DNA of 64,000 nucleotides. Source: Christiangramia sp. OXR-203. GTDB lineage: Bacteria; Bacteroidota; Bacteroidia; Flavobacteriales; Flavobacteriaceae. Below are positions 45,601-53,564 of this stretch, in pieces (position 1 is the first letter of the stretch; the number at the start of each line of letters is the position of its first letter). Location of the stretch: the NCBI RefSeq assembly GCF_034372165.1, contig NZ_CP139698.1:2170001-2234000 (forward strand). Direction: 5' to 3'. The translations under genes and the position numbers were made by a program. The notes under the pieces are model-generated. The model made no database searches and was not told where the DNA came from. It worked only from the letters and a program-made list of their open reading frames with translations.

Positions 45601-45956
45601 TCGATATTGGAAACTCCTGTGGTCCAGCCTTCAGAATTATCAATATTACATTGAGCTGTTACATCCTGAAATTTAAAATTTCCAAGATTGAGATAGAGTT
45701 TATCTGATGCTTCATTAGAGGTGAAATATAGATCTGGAAGTCCATCATTATTATAATCTGCAGTAGCCACTCCAGCGCCATTATAGTAATATAAATAATT
45801 AAGGATGTTTAGGTTAGAGTCCGGATCAAGCTGATTGCTGAAATCAATTCCGGTTGATTCACTGCTTTTTTTAAGAAAAAGAGTTTGCTTTTTCTCACAG
45901 GCTGAGAACAGGATAAAGATAAAAATGAAATATGTAAGCCGAATGGCTTTTTCCAT
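42672..45956 (-). CDS. CRTAC1-like FG-GAP/ASPIC-UnbV lipoprotein (first copy)
   Basis: First gene of the five-gene operon after SusD. From the ATG at 45956 it is 1094 residues with lipobox LFSAC (MEKAIRLTYFIFIFILFSAC). A start at 46049 would add 31 residues but would lie within the terminator and -7 element, so it is rejected. FG-GAP blades (DYNNDGLPDLYFT, DINNDGLMDLYLS, DYDLDGDLDLFLL) precede an ASPIC/UnbV domain at about 505-580 (NFLKIDLQGPDRNRFGIG); later blades include DLNGDGQMDLVLG, DHDNDGDLDILVV and DFDNDGDLDLVAA. Located just after a SusC/SusD pair, so a surface glycan-binding role alongside the transporter is inferred. Confidence 0.9.
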   Translation of the reverse strand: MEKAIRLTYFIFIFILFSACEKKQTLFLKKSSESTGIDFSNQLDPDSNLNILNYLYYYNGAGVATADYNNDGLPDLYFTSNEASDKLYLNLGNFKFQDVTAQCNIDNSEGWTTGVSNIDINNDGLMDLYLSKVAGILGLQGHNLLYINKGVDDDGNLKFKESSKEYGLDFSGFSTQSVFLDYDLDGDLDLFLLNHSIHPNRNYGRGNKRSSFDTRAGDRIFRNDGGTFVDVSEETGIFQGPTGYGLGVAVGDLNNDNYPDIYVGNDFFENDYVYINQQDGTFQDLITSSPDSFGHTSHYSMGNDIADMNNDGLADIVSLDMLPEDLHTYKTSGLEFPFQTYSNYLRNGFAPQYMQNTLHMNRGDLKFSEVAYLSGIAATEWSWSALFADFDNDLHQDLFITNGIKGATNNMDYIKFISTEEIQQQISTGEKIDLENLTKRLPEKKVNNYIFQNSGDQKFTNASEEWLPAQKSFSHGSVYVDLDNDGDLDLVTNNTEDAAFIFENTTTESNFLKIDLQGPDRNRFGIGAKVTVHTKEVTQMKEHYLTRGYLSSLAPGLHFGLGSNTVVDSVTVKWYDGSKTVLGKVNANQKVTVKYSASEKNRKETAKLPAYEIANDSILNYKHVEQASLDFNRQPLSLFAYSNPGPTMATGDLNGDGQMDLVLGGGKSQPLQVFFQNDETFEKFETPAFEADAISENTGIALLDHDNDGDLDILVVSGGNEFRSGDAIQPKLYVNEDGQFRKDSNNFNGISLNASGVSVADINNDGFQDVFISSSIKPHEFGSTSEQFFFINDKGKFRDATRKYFKELPGSVQTSKWVDFNRDGYLDVILAGHWNAPEIYLNNSGKSFSRMDSNLSDYQGWWNDLELADFDNDGDLDLVAANWGLNSRLTASREEPVNLYLNDFDGNATSDPILTYFYKGEETVFASKDELDQQLPYLKKRFNTYEQFANAELSDIFPKEKLEEAQLKNVTELASCYFENLGNGTFKKHELAFEAQVSVMMSIEVSDYNADGLQDILLAGNNYEISTQLGRLDASHGVLLLNDGNANFTVSKEFPAISGSARDIGKICVGNQEYVVITRNDDTPVILKSTNKNE

Positions 45957-46000
45957 AATAAATCGCTTTGAGGAGCAGGTTGAAAGATAAATAATTTTAA

Positions 46001-46008
46001 CAAATGTA
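46001..46008 (-). promoter_or_regulatory. -7 promoter element of the CRTAC1-like operon
   Basis: On the minus strand this reads TACATTTG, an exact TAnnTTTG match, 44 bases before the ATG at 45956 and just downstream of the SusD terminator. No TTG is found at -33. It suggests the operon can be transcribed apart from susCD. Confidence 0.5.
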
Positions 46009-46012
46009 TAAC

Positions 46013-46042
46013 AAAAAAAGAGGGCTAAAATAGCCCTCTTTT
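46013..46042 (-). terminator. Rho-independent terminator of the SusC/SusD operon
   Basis: On the minus strand AAAAGAGGGCTA pairs perfectly with TAGCCCTCTTTT around TTT and is followed by three more T. It is the strongest terminator in the window and lies 18 bases after the SusD stop. Confidence 0.92.
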
Positions 46043-46060
46043 CATTCAATTTTTAAAAGT

Positions 46061-47665
46061 TTAGTAACCCTCGTTCTGAGTTAAATTCGGGTTAGATATA
46101 ATCGCCGACGCCGGGATTGGGTATAATGTTCTGTAATCTTCAGAAGCATCTTTATAACCCCATGCTTCAGTAAACTTACCAAAACGGATCAGGTCATTTC
46201 TTCTCCAGAATTCAGAGTAAAGTTCTCTACCACGTTCATCGATAATATCTTCAGAAGTAACTGAACTAAGAGGAGAAGCCTTACGTATCGTTCTAAGTTC
46301 ATTCACCAATTCTGTAGCGTCTCCACCACCGCCGTTAAGTGCAGCTTCAGCTTTCATGAGATGAGCATCCGCATATCTGAAAACGATCTTGTGCCCGGTG
46401 AAAGAACCATTCGTTGGGTGGTACTTGATCACACGAACCCCGGTAGACTGACCATTACCTAAAAGTCCAGGAAGTTCTTTTGTAAAACTAAGATCTTTAC
46501 CAGCTTCAGCCTGTAGTTTAGAACCATCGATCCCGTATTGCTGTCCTATTAACATCCCAAATCCTATTTGAGAACCATCAAGCATACCATCACCATCTTC
46601 ATCAATCTCGTCTGCTACACCATCACCATCAAAGTCAACTCCTACAGGCGATCCTTCCGTTGGAACGTATCCTCTACGCTCTTCCTGACCATCTCCCATA
46701 AAATTTGAATTTGGATCACCTTCGAAAAGGTCATAAAATTCAGCTAGAGTGGTAAAACCATTCCAACCACCACCACCATTCGCTGGTGTATTCTGGTTAT
46801 AGTGTAATGTATGCCACATAACGTTTCCAACTCCGGAATTTGTATACCAGATAGTTTCATTATCAAGTTTTGGAGAGAAGATTCCAAAGTAACCTTCTTC
46901 CAGACCAAAGCCCATAGCACTAATTGCGTCCACATTGCTAATCACCTGTTGCATGTCCCCAGCGTCTGGTGAACCCGTCCCTGTATAGATATGCTTATTA
47001 AGATACATTTTAGCAAGCATAAAGTGAACTGCTGCTTTAGTCGCACGATTCGTAGCTTCTGTTCCTGGCGAGGCCGTAGCAATATTCGCCGCAGCTGTAT
47101 TCAGATCTTCCATGATAAAGTCGAAAGCTTCTGCTCTGGACATTACCGTAGGATCTACTTCAATTCCTTCATCTGGTCCTCTAAACGGCACCTGACCGTA
47201 AAGATCCATCACCCAGAATGTAGCGAAAGCTCTTAAAAACCTTGCTTCTGCTTCCTGTTGTGGAGTAGCATTACTCCTCTCGTCAATGATTTCAGTAGTT
47301 CTGAAAATGATAGAGTTCTGCTCATTCCAGGTATCTCTTACATGCTGGTGAATTGGAGACCAGCTGTGCTGATGTAATGTTCTCCAAACACCATTATCAC
47401 CCCAGTCTGTTCCTCTGGTGGGCACCAGGAATTCATCTGTACTTACCTCGTTAAGAGCGTAAAGGTTAGCCTGATTTTCTAATTGTCCCCGTACAGCATC
47501 ATAGATACCGCTCAAGGTCGCATCTACGTCACCAACTCCGGTAAATTCTCCGGTCTGGTTTACGATGATCGAATCTGTTTCCTCAATTTCCAGGTCTGTA
47601 CATGCACTAAAGACGAACAGTGCGCAGGCTGGAATTAAAGTAAAATACTTTCTATTTTTCATCAT
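46061..47665 (-). CDS. SusD/RagB-family surface lipoprotein
   Basis: The surface lid and glycan-binding partner of the SusC transporter. From 47665 it is 534 residues (MMKNRKYFTLIPACALFVFSAC, lipobox FSAC); an ATG at 47689 would overlap susC by 14 bases and add residues before the signal. Family features are visible: the N-terminal helices (EFTGVGDVDATLSGIYDAVR), TPR-like helices with EARFLRAFATFWVMDLYGQVP, and the late KAEAALNGGG plus RGRELYSEFWRRNDLIRFGKF and LYPIPASAI motifs of SusD. An Asp-rich insertion (DFDGDGVADEIDEDGDGM, about residues 350-370) looks like calcium-binding loops. The substrate cannot be read from sequence. Confidence 0.95.
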   Translation of the reverse strand: MMKNRKYFTLIPACALFVFSACTDLEIEETDSIIVNQTGEFTGVGDVDATLSGIYDAVRGQLENQANLYALNEVSTDEFLVPTRGTDWGDNGVWRTLHQHSWSPIHQHVRDTWNEQNSIIFRTTEIIDERSNATPQQEAEARFLRAFATFWVMDLYGQVPFRGPDEGIEVDPTVMSRAEAFDFIMEDLNTAAANIATASPGTEATNRATKAAVHFMLAKMYLNKHIYTGTGSPDAGDMQQVISNVDAISAMGFGLEEGYFGIFSPKLDNETIWYTNSGVGNVMWHTLHYNQNTPANGGGGWNGFTTLAEFYDLFEGDPNSNFMGDGQEERRGYVPTEGSPVGVDFDGDGVADEIDEDGDGMLDGSQIGFGMLIGQQYGIDGSKLQAEAGKDLSFTKELPGLLGNGQSTGVRVIKYHPTNGSFTGHKIVFRYADAHLMKAEAALNGGGGDATELVNELRTIRKASPLSSVTSEDIIDERGRELYSEFWRRNDLIRFGKFTEAWGYKDASEDYRTLYPIPASAIISNPNLTQNEGY

Positions 47666-47675
47666 TAATTTTTTT

Positions 47676-50600
47676 TTAAAATTTAGCATTTAATCCAAAT
47701 GTTACCGTTCTAGGTCTAGGGAATGCTGTATAATCGATACCAGCTGTTGGTAAACCATTTAGTGACTTATCTACACTAACTTCCGGATCAAGACCTGAAT
47801 AGTCTGTGATCACGAAAAGGTTTTGACCGTTTACATAAACCCTTAGATTTTCTACGAAAGAGTCTTCAGCAAGAGGAATAGTATAACCAAGACTTGCATT
47901 TTGTAATCTTAAGAAATCACCTTTTTCAAGAAATCTTGTAGATACATCTGGAGCATTCGCTGGAAGTTCTCCGTTTGTAAGTACATCTGTAGTTACGTTT
48001 CTACCACTGTTTATACTACCTGCAGTAAAGAATGCATTGGCAGTATTGTTATAGATATAGTGACCAAACTGTCCTGCAAAGAAAATTGAGGCATCAAAGT
48101 TTCCAAATTCAGCTCTGGTATTAATACCAAGGTTTGTAGTTGGAAGTGCACTCTTATCAACGAACTGCTGCTCATCTCCATTAGGATAGATAGAAAGACC
48201 ATTTTCATCAAATCCACCGAACTCTCTTAAGTAGTAAGAAAACAATGGACGCCCTTCAGCTAATAGCTGAGCAAAAGCTCCGGTAAGACCCTGACCTGAA
48301 ATTTGAGCCGTCTGGATCAGACCATCAAAATCCTGAAGTTCATTATCGTTATAAGCTACGTTGAAACCAAAGTTCCAGAAGAAATTGTCATTATCAATGA
48401 TATCATAATCAATTGCGAATTCAACACCCTTATTAATTACACTAGCATCAAGATTCTGGAAAGTGAAAGGTACCGGTGAAGGCTGAGCCTGTTCTGCCAC
48501 AAGAAGAAGATCCTGTGTATCCTTATAGTAAAAATCAAGACTACCAGATAATCTATCATTCATGAATCCATAATCGATCCCGACATTAGCCTGAGCAGTT
48601 TCTTCCCATTTCAATCCTGGGTTAGCGAATCCTGCAGTTCCAAGTCCACCACCATTTATGTTTCCACCATTATCAATTCCGTAGCCATTAAGCACACGAC
48701 GAATAGTAAAGTTTCCATATCCAAGACCTTCCTGGTTACCAGTGATACCATAACCAAGTCTAAGTTTCAAGGTAGATAAAGCGTCTGGAGAAAAATCTTC
48801 CTGGTCGATCTTCCATGCAAATGCACCTGAAGGGAAGTAACCATATCTATTGTCTGGACCAAATCTTGAAGATCCATCTGCTCTCATGGTAAATGTAAAT
48901 AAGTATTTATCCATCAAAGAATAGTTCAACCTGGTAAAGAATGATTGAATTTCATCTGTATTATCGTAAGTTCCACTTGTAAGTACTCTGGTATTGATTC
49001 CACCTGGACCGTTTACAGATTCTCCTAATACAGGACCATTGTCTGTAAATAATCTATCTACAAGCAAGCCATCAGCATTGTAACGTAACTGGTTAAAACC
49101 ACCATTTATCGCTCCATATAACGCATCAATATCGCTTCTTAATTCTGAAGACATTGCCCCATTATCTGTGGATACAAATCCAAAACCATTAGCATATCTA
49201 CCTTCTCTCTGGAAATCCTGGAAAGAATAACCAACTAAAGCTGAAAAAGTAGAGTTATCAAACTGCTTATCGTAGTTCACTACAAACTCCATCAATCTGT
49301 TCGTAGCTTCAAGATCGTTTAACTGAGCACGACCATTTCCTGGTGATCCATTATCAAAGTTGATCACATTTCCTGAAACTGAAGCATTCTGCTCAGATTC
49401 AGCTCTGTCATAACCTAAAGTTACTTTTGCATTCAGGTTTTCAAGAATGTCATAATCTGCAGAAAGGTTTAAAAGGATTCTGTCGGTTTCTGTTTCATTC
49501 TTAACATACTCAAGAATTTCTAATGGGTTTCTACTGTTTCCAACCGGGTCAAAACCTACTTCAGCAGGCCATGTTGGATTTGCGTAATACGCTGCTCCCA
49601 GCAAGTCACCTGTAGATGGACCATCATTACCAATAGGCGCCGCTTCATCCTGTACATTGGAAAGTGTCAATTGTAAACCAAGATTTAACTTATCATCAAA
49701 GAATCTTTGATTAGCATTTAAACGACCTGTTAGACGTTCCATTTTTGAGTTCTCAACAACACCTTCAATTCCATTATATCCTAAAGATACACGAAGGTTA
49801 CCGGAACTATAACTATTCATATAAGATAAAGCATGGTTTTGAGAGATCGCAGTTCTTAGGATCTGATCCTGCCAGTCTGTATCTGCACCAAAATCCTGTG
49901 CCTCTCTGTCTCCACCATATTGCTCTACAGCATCCAGGAATTGTTCAGCGTTTAATAGATCAAATTCATTTGCTGCATTTGCAATACTTACAGAACCATC
50001 ATAAGTAAATGAACCGCCCTGGGCTCCTCTACCAGACTTGGTCTGTATAATTACCACCCCATTCGCACCTCTGGAACCATAAATTGCAGTTGCAGACGCA
50101 TCCTTTAAAACACTGATGCTTTCAATATCGCTAGGGTTTAAGAAGTTTAATGGGTTTCTTGAAGAGCTAGACCCAATTCCAAGGTCACCACCACCTGCAG
50201 CGGTAGCATCACCAGCTAATGGTACACCATCCACAACGAATAATGGATTGTTATTAGATCTTACTGAAGTTGTTCCTCGAATACGAAGCGCAATCCCAGC
50301 TCCAGGTTCACCACTTGCCTGCGTAATCTGTACACCAGCCGTTTTACCCTGAATTAATTCTTCCGGTGAAGAAATATTACCTTTATTAAATTCTTCGGAT
50401 GTTACCGAAGCAACTGCACCGGTCGCATCCCTTACAGTTGTGGTTCCATAACCAATTAAAACTACCTCTTCCAGTTCAGAAGCATCTGTTTCAAGGTTTA
50501 CATCGATAGTGTTACGACCGCTAACCTTTATCTCCTGTGTTACATAACCAACGAAGCTATACATAAGTATAGCGTCTGCCGGAACATTATTAATGGTGTA

Positions 50601-50774
50601 ATTACCATCAAAATCTGTAGTGGTACCCGTCGATGTTCCCTTGATGGAAACAGTTGCACCGGGCAGCGGACCACTCTCATCTGTCACTGTTCCGGTTACA
50701 GTTTGCGCTTTTGCCATACCGAAGGTAATAAGTGCTCCGATGAACAAAAGGCTCCTGAAAATCAATTTTCTCAT
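47676..50774 (-). CDS. SusC/RagA-family TonB-dependent outer membrane transporter
   Basis: Outer membrane channel of 1032 residues that imports oligosaccharides or other polymers with energy from TonB. A signal peptide (FGMAKAQ) precedes a carboxypeptidase-regulatory-like domain (TVTGTVTDESGPLPGATV, about 25-105), the plug domain with EEVVLIGYGT and the segment PLFVVDGVPL through IYGSRGANGVVIIQTK (about 115-230), and a 22-strand barrel ending in FGLNAKF with terminal Phe. There is no N-terminal signalling (STN) domain, so it is not itself an anti-sigma signal device. It is followed by susD after 10 bases. Together they mark a polysaccharide utilisation-type locus. Confidence 0.96.
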   Translation of the reverse strand: MRKLIFRSLLFIGALITFGMAKAQTVTGTVTDESGPLPGATVSIKGTSTGTTTDFDGNYTINNVPADAILMYSFVGYVTQEIKVSGRNTIDVNLETDASELEEVVLIGYGTTTVRDATGAVASVTSEEFNKGNISSPEELIQGKTAGVQITQASGEPGAGIALRIRGTTSVRSNNNPLFVVDGVPLAGDATAAGGGDLGIGSSSSRNPLNFLNPSDIESISVLKDASATAIYGSRGANGVVIIQTKSGRGAQGGSFTYDGSVSIANAANEFDLLNAEQFLDAVEQYGGDREAQDFGADTDWQDQILRTAISQNHALSYMNSYSSGNLRVSLGYNGIEGVVENSKMERLTGRLNANQRFFDDKLNLGLQLTLSNVQDEAAPIGNDGPSTGDLLGAAYYANPTWPAEVGFDPVGNSRNPLEILEYVKNETETDRILLNLSADYDILENLNAKVTLGYDRAESEQNASVSGNVINFDNGSPGNGRAQLNDLEATNRLMEFVVNYDKQFDNSTFSALVGYSFQDFQREGRYANGFGFVSTDNGAMSSELRSDIDALYGAINGGFNQLRYNADGLLVDRLFTDNGPVLGESVNGPGGINTRVLTSGTYDNTDEIQSFFTRLNYSLMDKYLFTFTMRADGSSRFGPDNRYGYFPSGAFAWKIDQEDFSPDALSTLKLRLGYGITGNQEGLGYGNFTIRRVLNGYGIDNGGNINGGGLGTAGFANPGLKWEETAQANVGIDYGFMNDRLSGSLDFYYKDTQDLLLVAEQAQPSPVPFTFQNLDASVINKGVEFAIDYDIIDNDNFFWNFGFNVAYNDNELQDFDGLIQTAQISGQGLTGAFAQLLAEGRPLFSYYLREFGGFDENGLSIYPNGDEQQFVDKSALPTTNLGINTRAEFGNFDASIFFAGQFGHYIYNNTANAFFTAGSINSGRNVTTDVLTNGELPANAPDVSTRFLEKGDFLRLQNASLGYTIPLAEDSFVENLRVYVNGQNLFVITDYSGLDPEVSVDKSLNGLPTAGIDYTAFPRPRTVTFGLNAKF

Positions 50775-50797
50775 AAGTTAAAGTTTTAGTTGGAATC

Positions 50798-50816
50798 GCT
50801 CAATTACACGTTGAGC
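50798..50816 (-). promoter_or_regulatory. Hairpin in the susC leader
   Basis: GCTCAA (50798-50803) and TTGAGC (50811-50816) can pair around seven bases, 24 bases upstream of the susC start. It would form in the 5' leader of the mRNA and could affect translation or stability. It has no T tract. Confidence 0.4.
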
Positions 50817-50879
50817 ACGATAAATTTATATAATTTATTGTTAACAAAACAATCGGCATTCTGAATTTATAGGATTTCG

Positions 50880-50889
50880 CAAACGTTTG
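50880..50889. promoter_or_regulatory. CAAACGTTTG palindrome upstream of susC, LacI-type operator candidate
   Basis: CAAACGTTTG is a perfect 10-bp palindrome with central CG, flanked by CG and AA, the typical core of LacI/GalR-family operators. It lies about 105 bases upstream of the susC start, upstream of the likely promoter. No LacI-family gene is in the window. Confidence 0.45.
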
Positions 50890-50935
50890 AAATTTATAAA
50901 TGTCAATTTCTTGAAGCAATTTTTAAGGAATCCAC

Positions 50936-50977
50936 AAAAAGATGGCGATAATGCAATGTAATGAGCATTATCGCCAT
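50936..50977 (-). terminator. Terminator of the GMC oxidoreductase operon
   Basis: ATGGCGATAATGC (50942-50954) and GCATTATCGCCAT (50965-50977) form a perfect 13-bp stem with a 10-base loop. On the minus strand it is followed by C and five T. The 284-base gap also holds the susC promoter region. Confidence 0.82.
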
Positions 50978-51058
50978 AATATTAAAAATTTCATAATTTG
51001 ATTTTTTTTACCAACAACTGTTGATAAATCTCAAATTTTTGTGATTCTGACTAAGAAT

Positions 51059-51703
51059 CTATAAAGACATCGCTTTTCCGCCACCAAGTTCACTAACCGG
51101 GCCGCAAGGGATGTACTCTCCAGGAATTGGATCATACCACATAACATTCTCACCTACTTCTTCGCTGTTCTTCCATGCCCAGATTGCCATATCTCTAACA
51201 TTATTTAGGTATGCATAAGCTCCAGCATCTGAATCCATTTCAACATCAGGCTCCTGATTTTGAGCATCCTGAGTTTCGGTATTACGCTTCATGTATTTCT
51301 CCCGATCTGCCGGAGTCGCTTTCAGATACTTTTTAAGTATTAGATCATATTCTTCTTTAGTTCCATTATCCTGAGATTTTTCAAATTCTTTTTCAAAGGA
51401 TTTCGCAAAAGCATCTGCAGATCGATTAAATTCTTCAGCCCTTTCCGGCTCAGCTACGGTGTCCATATAAGAATCAATGAACTGTGCAATATTCAGGTCT
51501 GAAGCTCCTGGCGTATCTGTTGCGGGTAAAATTGTATCAAGAACCTGCTTTAATGCTAGTCCGTTTGAAGCACTTAGGTACACGGGTTGCCAGTCATAAT
51601 CAGGTTCATTCTTGCAACTTTGCAAAAGACTTAATACCGAAGGCCCTACGACAAAAACTCCTGCACCCAGTCCGAGATTTTTTATTAATTGTCTTCTATT
51701 CAT
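51059..51703 (-). CDS. Gluconate 2-dehydrogenase subunit 3-like protein, Tat-type small subunit of the GMC enzyme
   Basis: A 214-residue protein with a Tat-like signal: MNRRQLIKNLGLGAGVFVVG with paired Arg, and a cysteine (LLQSC) that could be lipidated. The mature part resembles subunit 3 of gluconate dehydrogenases (LKQVLDTILPATDTPGASD near residue 48). In characterised glucoside 3-dehydrogenases of this type the small subunit carries the export signal and takes the folded flavoprotein through the Tat system. Here the partner, encoded 11 bases upstream, has no signal peptide, which fits. It is the last gene of the two-gene operon, with a terminator after it. Confidence 0.85.
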   Translation of the reverse strand: MNRRQLIKNLGLGAGVFVVGPSVLSLLQSCKNEPDYDWQPVYLSASNGLALKQVLDTILPATDTPGASDLNIAQFIDSYMDTVAEPERAEEFNRSADAFAKSFEKEFEKSQDNGTKEEYDLILKKYLKATPADREKYMKRNTETQDAQNQEPDVEMDSDAGAYAYLNNVRDMAIWAWKNSEEVGENVMWYDPIPGEYIPCGPVSELGGGKAMSL

Positions 51704-51714
51704 GATTAAAACTA

Positions 51715-53415
51715 TTATGCATTAGACTTTTTAAAGTTTTTGGAAGCATGATCTGCCGCTCTTGCAGTCATGGCCATATAGGTCAAGGAAGGGTTCTGGC
51801 AACCGGCAGAAGTCATAAATGCACCATCGGTTACATATACGTTTTTAGCTTCGTGAACCTGGTTGTTTCCATTAAGTACAGATGTCTTTGGATCTCTACC
51901 CATTCTGGCCATTCCCATTTCGTGAATTCCAAGACCTGGAGCCCCAATATCATCGTAACCACTAACATCTTTAAATCCAGCTTTTTCAAGCATCTGTACT
52001 GCCTGATCCACCATATCCTTACGCATCTTCAGCTCATTCTCTTTAAACTCGGCATCAAAAGTTACGGTTGGTAGCCCCCATTCGTCCAGTTTATTGTAAT
52101 CAAGACTCATTTTATTTTCGTGATATGGTAGAGTTTCTCCAAAGCCCATCAATCCCATGTTCCAGCCTCCTGGTTCTGTTACCGCTTTCTTAAGGTCTTC
52201 ACCAAAGCCTGCTTCCGCAACGCTATCTGTCCAATTGGTACGGCTGGCTCCACCCTGGTAACCATAACCTCTTAAGAAATCAACTTCACTATTACCGTTA
52301 AGGTTTCTGAATCTGGGCAGATATATTCCATTAGGCTTTCTTCCTTTATAGTACATGTTCTGGAAACCATCATAATTTCCGGAAGCTCCTGCTTTAAAAT
52401 GGTGATCCATCACATTATGCCCCAGTTCTCCTGAGTCATTCCCCATTCCCTCAGGAAAACGATCAGATTTTGACTGCATAAGGATACTAGTAGACGCCAC
52501 GGCTGAAGCACATAAGAAAACGACATTGGCTTTAAACTCCATAGCCTCTCCACTTTCAGTATCTACAACTTTTACTCCAGTAGCAAGTTTGGTATCTGCA
52601 TCATACAGCACTTCGCTCACGATGGAATTTGGTCTTAAGGTCATGTTCCCGGTTCTTTCCGCAGCAGGTAAAGTAGAAGAATTACTGCTAAAATACCCTC
52701 CATAAGGACAACCACGAATACATCTATTTCTAAACTGACATTTAGAACGGCCTTCGAACTTCTTATCACCGGTAATATGGGCAACACGACCGGAAGTCAT
52801 TACCCGACCGTTGAAATTTTCAGAAATACTTTGTCTAAGATGATCCTCCACACAATTTAATTCCATTGGTGGTAAGAACTGACCATCTGGCAATTGACTC
52901 AAACCTAACTTCTCACCGCAAACTCCTATATAAGATTCTACATAATCGTACCAGGGTGAAATATCCTTATAACGAATAGGCCAGTCCACTCCTACTCCGT
53001 CATTTTTATTCGCTTCAAAATCAAGATCGCTTAATCTGTAACTATGTCTTCCCCACATGATCGATCTACCTCCAACGTGGTATCCACGCATCCAGTCAAA
53101 TCTTTTAGTTTCATTATAGGGATGCTTAATATCATCTACAAACCAGTGTTTGCTAGGTTCAGCAACAGTATAGCCGGTTCTTGCCTGCTTGAGTTGTCGT
53201 TGTTTCTCTTCACGTGGAACCTGTCCTTTAAATTTGTAATCCCATGGATCATCATTCATAGTTGGATAGTCCTTGACATGCTCTACCATACGACCACGCT
53301 CCAGAACAAGTGTTTTAAAACCCTTCTCTGTGAGCTCTTTAGCTGCCCATCCACCACTAATACCTGTTCCAACAACTATGGCATCATAGCTGTCATTTTC
53401 ATAATAGTTATTCAC
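51715..53415 (-). CDS. GMC-family FAD oxidoreductase, candidate glucoside 3-dehydrogenase catalytic subunit
   Basis: A 566-residue flavoprotein: FAD-binding motif YDAIVVGTGISGGWAAKEL at residues 10-28, a cysteine-rich stretch CQFRNRCIRGCPYGGY near residue 240, and the C-terminal GMC domain with GIHEMGMARMG and VTDGAFMTSAGCQNPSLT, which carries the catalytic His/Asn region. It has no signal peptide, so export with the Tat-type small subunit (51059) is likely. The family oxidises sugar alcohols, gluconate or glycosides; the neighbours (isomerase/epimerases, Gfo/Idh/MocA enzyme, DUF1080) favour oxidation of a glycoside at C3. Electrons probably pass to a cytochrome encoded elsewhere. Confidence 0.88.
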   Translation of the reverse strand: MNNYYENDSYDAIVVGTGISGGWAAKELTEKGFKTLVLERGRMVEHVKDYPTMNDDPWDYKFKGQVPREEKQRQLKQARTGYTVAEPSKHWFVDDIKHPYNETKRFDWMRGYHVGGRSIMWGRHSYRLSDLDFEANKNDGVGVDWPIRYKDISPWYDYVESYIGVCGEKLGLSQLPDGQFLPPMELNCVEDHLRQSISENFNGRVMTSGRVAHITGDKKFEGRSKCQFRNRCIRGCPYGGYFSSNSSTLPAAERTGNMTLRPNSIVSEVLYDADTKLATGVKVVDTESGEAMEFKANVVFLCASAVASTSILMQSKSDRFPEGMGNDSGELGHNVMDHHFKAGASGNYDGFQNMYYKGRKPNGIYLPRFRNLNGNSEVDFLRGYGYQGGASRTNWTDSVAEAGFGEDLKKAVTEPGGWNMGLMGFGETLPYHENKMSLDYNKLDEWGLPTVTFDAEFKENELKMRKDMVDQAVQMLEKAGFKDVSGYDDIGAPGLGIHEMGMARMGRDPKTSVLNGNNQVHEAKNVYVTDGAFMTSAGCQNPSLTYMAMTARAADHASKNFKKSNA

Positions 53416-53456
53416 AATTCATTGATTTATCGTTGAAAAAATAGTTCGAAGTCTAC

Positions 53457-53464
53457 CAAATATA
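53457..53464 (-). promoter_or_regulatory. -7 promoter element of the GMC oxidoreductase operon
   Basis: On the minus strand this reads TATATTTG, an exact TAnnTTTG match, 41 bases upstream of the ATG at 53415. The 149-base gap up to 53565 serves both divergent operons, so co-regulation is possible. On the plus strand a TAATTTTA near 53478 is a weaker candidate. Confidence 0.5.
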
Positions 53465-53564
53465 TAAATTAATGACTATAATTTTACATCTTTAAAAAAA
53501 AGACTACATTTAATTTTCAATCTATCAATGGCATTAAAGCCATACAACCTAAGCATACCAAAAA

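Noticed and set aside
36046-45956. The repeated DINNDG-type codons seen as a DNA repeat array or CRISPR
   Set aside because: The repetition is at protein level with irregular spacing, and there are no identical DNA repeats with unique spacers.
45957-46049. Longer N-terminus of the first CRTAC1-like protein, starting at 46049
   Set aside because: It would run through the SusD terminator and the promoter element and place 31 residues before a good lipoprotein signal.
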